Below, piece by piece: positions 24,576 through 28,465 of a DNA stretch of 28,465 nucleotides (positions are counted from its first letter, which is position 1; every line of letters begins with the position of its first letter). A program made the position numbers and the translations under genes. Source of the DNA: Terriglobia bacterium. GTDB taxonomy: Bacteria > Acidobacteriota > Terriglobia > UBA7540. Under the pieces are notes generated by a model. The model was not told where the DNA came from and searched no databases. It was given only the letters and a program-made list of their open reading frames with translations. The stretch covers positions 1-28,465 of the forward strand of contig JAIQGB010000196.1 of NCBI GenBank assembly GCA_020072905.1, written 5' to 3'.

Positions 24576-25988
24576 ATACCGCCAGCCAGCAAGATTCTCA
24601 TTGTGGACCACAAAGAGCTTTGCGCCGTCCTTTCCGAGTACATGGAGCATGAGGGGCTAATCCCCGTGGTGGCCCACAGTGGAGAAGCAGCCTTGGAGAT
24701 GATCCGCTCGGAACACCCGGACGCTCTGATTGTGGATCTGAAGCCGCCCGATATGGACGGGATGCAGCTTCTGAAAGGAGCCAAAGCCCTGGACGAGGAC
24801 CTCCCCGTTATTCTGATGACAGGCTACCCGGAAATTCGGGGCGCGGTGGCGGCCATGCGGGCTGGCGCGCACGATTACCTGGCGAAACCTCTCAAACACC
24901 ACGAGGTGCTCCGGGTGGTTTTCCGCGCGCTCAACGAACGCGCCCTCAAGCGCAAGCTCCGGCGTCTGTCCTCCCAGATCCAGGACGAGTCTTCGCTGCG
25001 CGAAACCATGGGACCCAGTGATGCCGTGAGCCGGCTGATCTCCGAGGTAACCCGGGTCGCCAAAACCAACTTCAGCGTCTTGATTCTGGGGGAGACCGGC
25101 TCGGGGAAAGAGCTCGTGGCGCACGCCATCCATCAACTCAGCCCTCGATGCGAGGCTCCATTTATGGCGGTGGATTGTGGAGCCATTCCGGAGACACTCC
25201 TGGAAAGCGAGCTCTTCGGACACGAAAAGGGAGCCTACACCGGCGCGGACCGACAGAAGATCGGCAAATTCGAAATGGCTGGCGAGGGGACACTCTTCCT
25301 GGACGAAATCTCGAACATGCCTTTGGGCTCCCAGGCCAAATTGCTGCGCGTGCTTCAGGAGAAGACCCTCTACCGCATCGGCGGCACCGAACCCGTCAGC
25401 GCGGATGTCCGAGTCCTGGCGGCCAGCAACCAGGACCTACAGCGCTTGGGGGAATCGGGTTCTTTGCGCCGCGACGTCTATTTTCGGCTGAACGAATTCA
25501 CCATTTCGGTCCCGCCCTTGCGCGAGCGCCAGGAGGATATCCTGTATCTGGCCAAGCGATTCCTGGATCTCACCAATCTCGAGTTGCAGAGGAACGTGAA
25601 GGGCTTCACGCAATCTGCGGTCGATGTTTTGCTCGCCTACAGTTGGCCCGGAAATGTTCGACAGCTCCGTTCCGCGATCCGCCGGGCGATGCTTCTGGCG
25701 GATGATTTGGTCGCTGCGCACCACCTGGGGATGGAGTCGGTATCCCCCAAACGGGAGCTTCCACACCTGGAATGCGATCAGGAAGCTCACGAATCGCCCC
25801 AGGGAGATCTTCCGCTCAAAGAAATCATGCATCGCAAGGTCGTGGTCATGGAGCGGGCGATCTTAGCTCAAGTGCTGCGGGAAACGGCGGGCAACAAAGC
25901 GAAAGCCGCCCGGGTGCTTCACATTGATTACAAAACCATCAATTCTAAGATCAGACAGTATGGCATTTCTATAGAACGAAAGGATTAA
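24573..25988 (+). CDS. NtrC-family sigma54-dependent response regulator
   Basis: This 471-residue protein has three domains: receiver (about 6-120), AAA+ sigma54-interaction domain (about 145-375) and a Fis-type helix-turn-helix (about 425-468, AKAARVLHIDYKTINSKIRQ). The AAA+ domain has Walker A GETGSGKE, the sigma54-contact loop GAYTGA (Tyr in place of the usual Phe), Walker B TLFLDEI and arginine-finger region LRRDVYFRL. The receiver keeps the phospho-Asp segment (LIVDLKPPDMDG), the switch Thr (MTGY) and Lys (AKPL), but its acidic pocket reads VDHK instead of VDD/VDE, so Mg2+ binding and phosphorylation may be altered. No sensor kinase is adjacent. It is the second gene of the operon and probably activates a sigma54 promoter. 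TTG start with a strong ribosome site. Confidence 0.93.
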   Translation: MIPPASKILIVDHKELCAVLSEYMEHEGLIPVVAHSGEAALEMIRSEHPDALIVDLKPPDMDGMQLLKGAKALDEDLPVILMTGYPEIRGAVAAMRAGAHDYLAKPLKHHEVLRVVFRALNERALKRKLRRLSSQIQDESSLRETMGPSDAVSRLISEVTRVAKTNFSVLILGETGSGKELVAHAIHQLSPRCEAPFMAVDCGAIPETLLESELFGHEKGAYTGADRQKIGKFEMAGEGTLFLDEISNMPLGSQAKLLRVLQEKTLYRIGGTEPVSADVRVLAASNQDLQRLGESGSLRRDVYFRLNEFTISVPPLRERQEDILYLAKRFLDLTNLELQRNVKGFTQSAVDVLLAYSWPGNVRQLRSAIRRAMLLADDLVAAHHLGMESVSPKRELPHLECDQEAHESPQGDLPLKEIMHRKVVVMERAILAQVLRETAGNKAKAARVLHIDYKTINSKIRQYGISIERKD

Positions 25989-25995
25989 TGAGCTT

Positions 25996-26514
25996 ATGGC
26001 AGAGAAGAATAAGGACAGGAGCTCGCGCGGCGCGATGGAAGGTGGCCTTGGAGGGATCCTCAAGGGCCTGGGAGACCTGGTGGAAAAGCTCAACGAACTG
26101 GGCGAATCCGGTCAAGAGCTTTCCAAGACCGGAGAAATCGGCGGGCCCGGCAGAAAGCCCCGAGGGATTTACGGATTCACGGTTAGGGTCGGACTGGGCG
26201 ACGAGGGGCCTCGTCTCGAGCCCTTCGGGAACATCCGCCGGGACACCAAATCCGGGCGTACCGAAGTTCAGGAGGTCCGTGAACCCATGGTCGATGTTTT
26301 CGAGGAAGACGACCATCTGTTGGTTCTGGCGGAACTGCCAGGCATCGGCAAGGAGGACCTACGGATTGACCTCAAGGACGATGTGCTGACGATTTCCGCC
26401 GAGCGAGGAGACAAGAAGTATCGCAAGGAGGTCCTCCTGCCCCGCAGCGTCGCCAGGGAAAAGATGCAGGTCTCGTGTAATAACGGGGTTTTGGAGATCA
26501 AGTGCCCTAAGTAG
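25996..26514 (+). CDS. Small heat-shock protein, GvpH-like (Hsp20/alpha-crystallin)
   Basis: A 172-residue protein. The first 80 residues are a Gly-rich helical region (GGLGGILKGLGDLVEKLNEL) and then YGFTVRVGLG and LEPFGNIRRD, a layout I associate with gas-vesicle protein GvpH rather than with ordinary Hsp20. Residues about 95-172 are an alpha-crystallin domain (VDVFEEDDHLLVLAELPGI, DVLTISAERGDKKYRKEVLLP, NNGVLEIKCPK). It would act as an ATP-independent holdase in the cytoplasm. ATG 25996 follows the regulator stop by 7 bases; AAAGGA lies 11 bases upstream. The next gene starts about 20 bases later. The Hsp20 call is firm; the GvpH assignment rests on the N-terminal layout and operon partners. 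Confidence 0.88.
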   Translation: MAEKNKDRSSRGAMEGGLGGILKGLGDLVEKLNELGESGQELSKTGEIGGPGRKPRGIYGFTVRVGLGDEGPRLEPFGNIRRDTKSGRTEVQEVREPMVDVFEEDDHLLVLAELPGIGKEDLRIDLKDDVLTISAERGDKKYRKEVLLPRSVAREKMQVSCNNGVLEIKCPK

Positions 26515-26521
26515 CCAGTCA

Positions 26522-26537
26522 GGGAGGCGCAGCCATC
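26522..26537 (+). promoter_or_regulatory. Strong ribosome binding site aligned with an ATC codon
   Basis: GGGAGG (26522-26527) is followed 7 bases later by ATC (26535-26537), where the conserved Cdc48 N-terminus begins (IETSGKSLKLKVSEALSKG). There is no ATG, GTG or TTG between the upstream in-frame stop (26508) and a GTG at 26592, which lies inside the conserved domain. Translation therefore starts at ATC, or an original ATG has been changed. Confidence 0.6.
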
Positions 26538-27704
26538 GAAACCAGCGGGAAGTCCCTCAAGCTCAAAGTCAGCGAAGCGCTCAGCAAGGGCGTGGCCCGT
26601 GCCTACGCCCGCATGGGGCCGGAAGACCTCGCGGGATTGCAGGCGGAGGTAGGCAACGTTGTGGAAGTGGTCGGCAAAGGGAGAACCGTCTGCAAGGCGA
26701 TGCCGGCCTACAAAGAGCTGCGCGGTCAGTCCCGGGTTCAACTGGACGGGCTCACTCGGGAGAACGCCGGGACAGGGCTCGACGAGTTCGTCCAAGTGCG
26801 CAAAATTGCTTGCCCACCTGCGGAGCGTGTCGTGCTGGCCCCTGCCAACATCACTCCCTCCGACCGCGATTTGGATTACATCGGGAGCCGCCTCGATGGC
26901 CTGCCGGTCCTTGCCGAAAACCACATCCGGGCCATCCTCTTTGGAGCGCGCTCGGCGGATTTCAAGGTGGAAAGCACGGTGCCCAAAGGTCCTGTGCTCA
27001 TCAACCCGACGACCCAACTGGTGATTTCCAAAGGGACCCAACCCGAAGAAATGGGCCCCCGCGCGATTTCCTATGAGGATATTGGCGGACTGAAGCCCCA
27101 ACTCCTGCGCATCCGCGAAATGATCGAACTGCCGTTGCGGTATCCCGAGGTCTTCGAGCGCCTGGGCATCGACGCGCCAAAAGGTGTGCTCCTGCACGGA
27201 CCTCCCGGGTGCGGCAAGACGCTGATCGCCCGGGCGATCGCGCATGAGACGCAGGCGAGCTTCTATGCCGTCAGCGGCCCTGAAATCATCCACAAGTTCT
27301 ATGGGGAGAGTGAAGCGCATTTACGGAAGATCTTCGAAGAAGGGAGCCGCAAAGCCCCCAGCATCATCTTCCTGGATGAGATCGACGCCATTGCCCCCCG
27401 GCGCGAGCAGGTGGTGGGCGAAGTCGAGAAGCGGGTCGTCGCCCAGCTCCTGGCGTTGATGGACGGGCTCGCCAAGCGGCGGAAGGTCATCGTCATCGCG
27501 GCGACCAACCTGCCCAATGTCCTCGATCCGGCCCTGCGGCGGCCGGGGCGGTTCGACCGGGAGATTGCCATCCCCATTCCGGACCGCAACGGGCGCAAAG
27601 AGATCTTGGAGATCCATAGCCGCGGCATGCCTCTGGCGGAAGGAGTCGATCTACCCCACCCGTTGCGGCGGGGCGGCAGCCGTCACCCGCGTCGGCGATG
27701 TTAG
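26535..27704 (+). pseudogene. Cdc48/VAT-like AAA ATPase, truncated after the first AAA domain
   Basis: This fragment has 389 residues, whereas bacterial and archaeal Cdc48-type ATPases have about 700-760. It has the double-psi barrel N-domain (LKLKVSEALSKG, MGPEDLAGLQAEVGNVVEVV), the second N-subdomain, and the D1 ATPase domain: YEDIGGLKPQLLRIREMIEL, Walker A GPPGCGKT (about residue 222), Walker B IIFLDEID (about 281), sensor and arginine-finger region PALRRPGRFDREI. Homology ends at EGVDL (27653); 16 unrelated residues and a stop follow, so the rest of D1 and all of D2 are lost. These ATPases unfold proteins or disassemble complexes as hexamers. It is the fourth gene of the Gvp-like operon; in gas-vesicle clusters a Cdc48-like gene can accompany gvpH. 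Start codon ATC or a damaged ATG. Confidence 0.88.
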
Positions 27705-27858
27705 CCGATTTCCACCGGAGCGTAGTCCGAATGTTCTCTCGAGTCCTGGTATCTCCCTGATTCGGCCAGCGCGGCACCGGAAACGCAAGGGACATTAACC
27801 CCAGGATGCGGAGTGTCGTTTTGTCCAATCGCTTTTCAGTTTAAAACGAGGTATCATT

Positions 27859-28345
27859 ATGGGAACGCCACCTGGGGCGAGATTCCAACTCGGTTGATGT
27901 TGGAGACATAACATGTTTTGTGGGGAAGAACGAATCGGGAAAGACTGCCCTGCTACAGGCATTGTATAGGCTGAATCCCATCGAGTCCTCTGATGGAAGG
28001 TACGATATCACAGATGACTACCCCAGGACGCAGGTGACCGACTATCAACGTGCGGTCGAAGCCAAAGAACGAGAACATGCGATTGTCATCGAAGCGACAT
28101 TTGCGATTGAGGATGAGGAGCTGGAACCCTTAAACACCGACCTTGGCCAAGGCGTGCTACCGGAACCAGAGGTGACGCTCGAAAAGGGCTATGCGAACAA
28201 GACTTGGTTCAGATTTGAGACAGACGAGAGGGTCGCTGGTAAAAACCTTCTTAAGAAGGCCAATATCCAGCAAGAATTAGGAGCCGAGGGTGGAAAGTGG
28301 ACGAATCTGAAGGAACTCGCCGGGATACTAATACGAACGCATTAA
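27859..28345 (+). pseudogene. N-terminal fragment of an OLD-like/ABC-type ATPase (defence type), frameshifted and truncated
   Basis: An ATG at 27859 has GAGG 7 bases upstream, but its frame stops within 13 codons. If one G of the GGG at 27861-27863 is dropped, the frame runs MERHLGRDSNSVDVGD into the Walker A motif VGKNESGKTALLQALYRLNP and on to 28345 (about 161 residues). The sequence matches the N-terminal ATPase start of OLD-family or related AAA nucleases that occur in phage-defence loci. The rest of the ATPase domain (signature, Walker B) and any Toprim nuclease part are absent, because an IS630-like element begins at about 28330-28340. Confidence 0.68.
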
Positions 28346-28464
28346 GTTATGTTACAGAGCCGACGAATCTTGTTGGGGGACCACGAGCGCGTGGTCTTCT
28401 GGACGGTGGTCCAGACGTCCTCCAAAGTTTCAAACCAGCGATTGGTCGTGGCCTCAAAGCGAAT
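28342..28464 (-). mobile_element. C-terminal tail of a probable IS630-type transposase (continues past the window)
   Basis: On the minus strand a frame open from the window edge ends at 28342 and encodes about 40 residues beginning RFEATTNRWFETLEDVWTTV and ending in SWSPNKIRRLC. The helical composition and position resemble the C-terminal helix of some IS630 transposases. The stop overlaps the end of the OLD-like fragment; the AT-rich TACGAACGCATTAAG just before it (about 28332-28346) could be the element end. Called with modest confidence. Confidence 0.42.
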
Positions 28465-28465
28465 T

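Noticed and set aside
26268..27320. 350-codon minus-strand open frame opposite the sHsp and Cdc48-like genes
   Set aside because: It spans two genes whose plus-strand motifs are unmistakable; it has no recognisable domain.
1..28465. CRISPR arrays, rRNA genes or phage structural genes
   Set aside because: No regularly spaced direct repeats, rRNA-like sequence or phage morphogenesis genes were seen on either strand.

Overview
The window looks like chromosomal DNA of an Acidobacteriota-type bacterium. The main reasons are the high GC content, a large Oar/CarboxypepD_reg-type TonB-dependent receptor, a SUMF1-like secreted protein, a GRP-family sugar transporter and an RND efflux set of the kind common in that phylum. 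This assignment is inferred from protein style only; no rRNA gene is present.

Layout. (1) Positions 2-2233 hold the 3' part of an MgtA/MgtB-type P-type ATPase, followed by about 600 bases with hairpins but no credible gene. (2) Positions 2830-5254 (minus strand) encode a secreted TPR protein and a LacI-family repressor. Divergent from them, 5492-14855 is a catabolic operon: TonB receptor (one apparent frameshift), secreted hydrolase-like/SUMF1 fusion, exported ADP-ribosylglycohydrolase-family protein, GRP-type sugar transporter and a broken ribokinase. The operon promoter (TTGACA-17-TATTTT) is followed directly by a perfect palindrome TTGAAACGTTTCAA. A near copy (TGAAACGATTCA core) lies at the promoter of the lacI-type gene, so the repressor very probably controls both itself and the operon. 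I read the operon as scavenging a ribosyl-containing compound. (3) Positions 14908-16727 are a scar: a 499-bp internally deleted IS630 element with TA duplications, the 3' end of a PD-(D/E)XK nuclease-like defence-type gene, and 0.8 kb of unassigned DNA. (4) Positions 16728-22650 hold a tripartite RND pump in the order permease-adaptor-outer membrane factor. The outer membrane factor is broken and carries an scpB-like piece. (5) At 22693-22766 a tRNA-Arg(CCT) is interrupted in its acceptor stem by a 242-bp IS5-family remnant with CTAG duplications; about 0.9 kb of gene-less DNA follows. (6) Positions 23908-27704 hold an operon of an unknown 215-aa protein, an NtrC-type regulator, a GvpH-like small heat-shock protein and a Cdc48-like AAA ATPase. 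This resembles gas-vesicle accessory genes, but the ATPase is cut after its first AAA domain. (7) Positions 27859-28465 hold the N-terminal fragment of an OLD-like ATPase and the tail of a probable IS630 transposase.

A striking window-wide pattern is loss of gene interiors: ribokinase, both IS elements, the outer membrane factor and the Cdc48-like ATPase all lack internal or distal segments, and two more genes show single-G indels. Either the region is decaying by deletion and recombination around IS elements, or part of this is assembly error; the sequence alone cannot decide.
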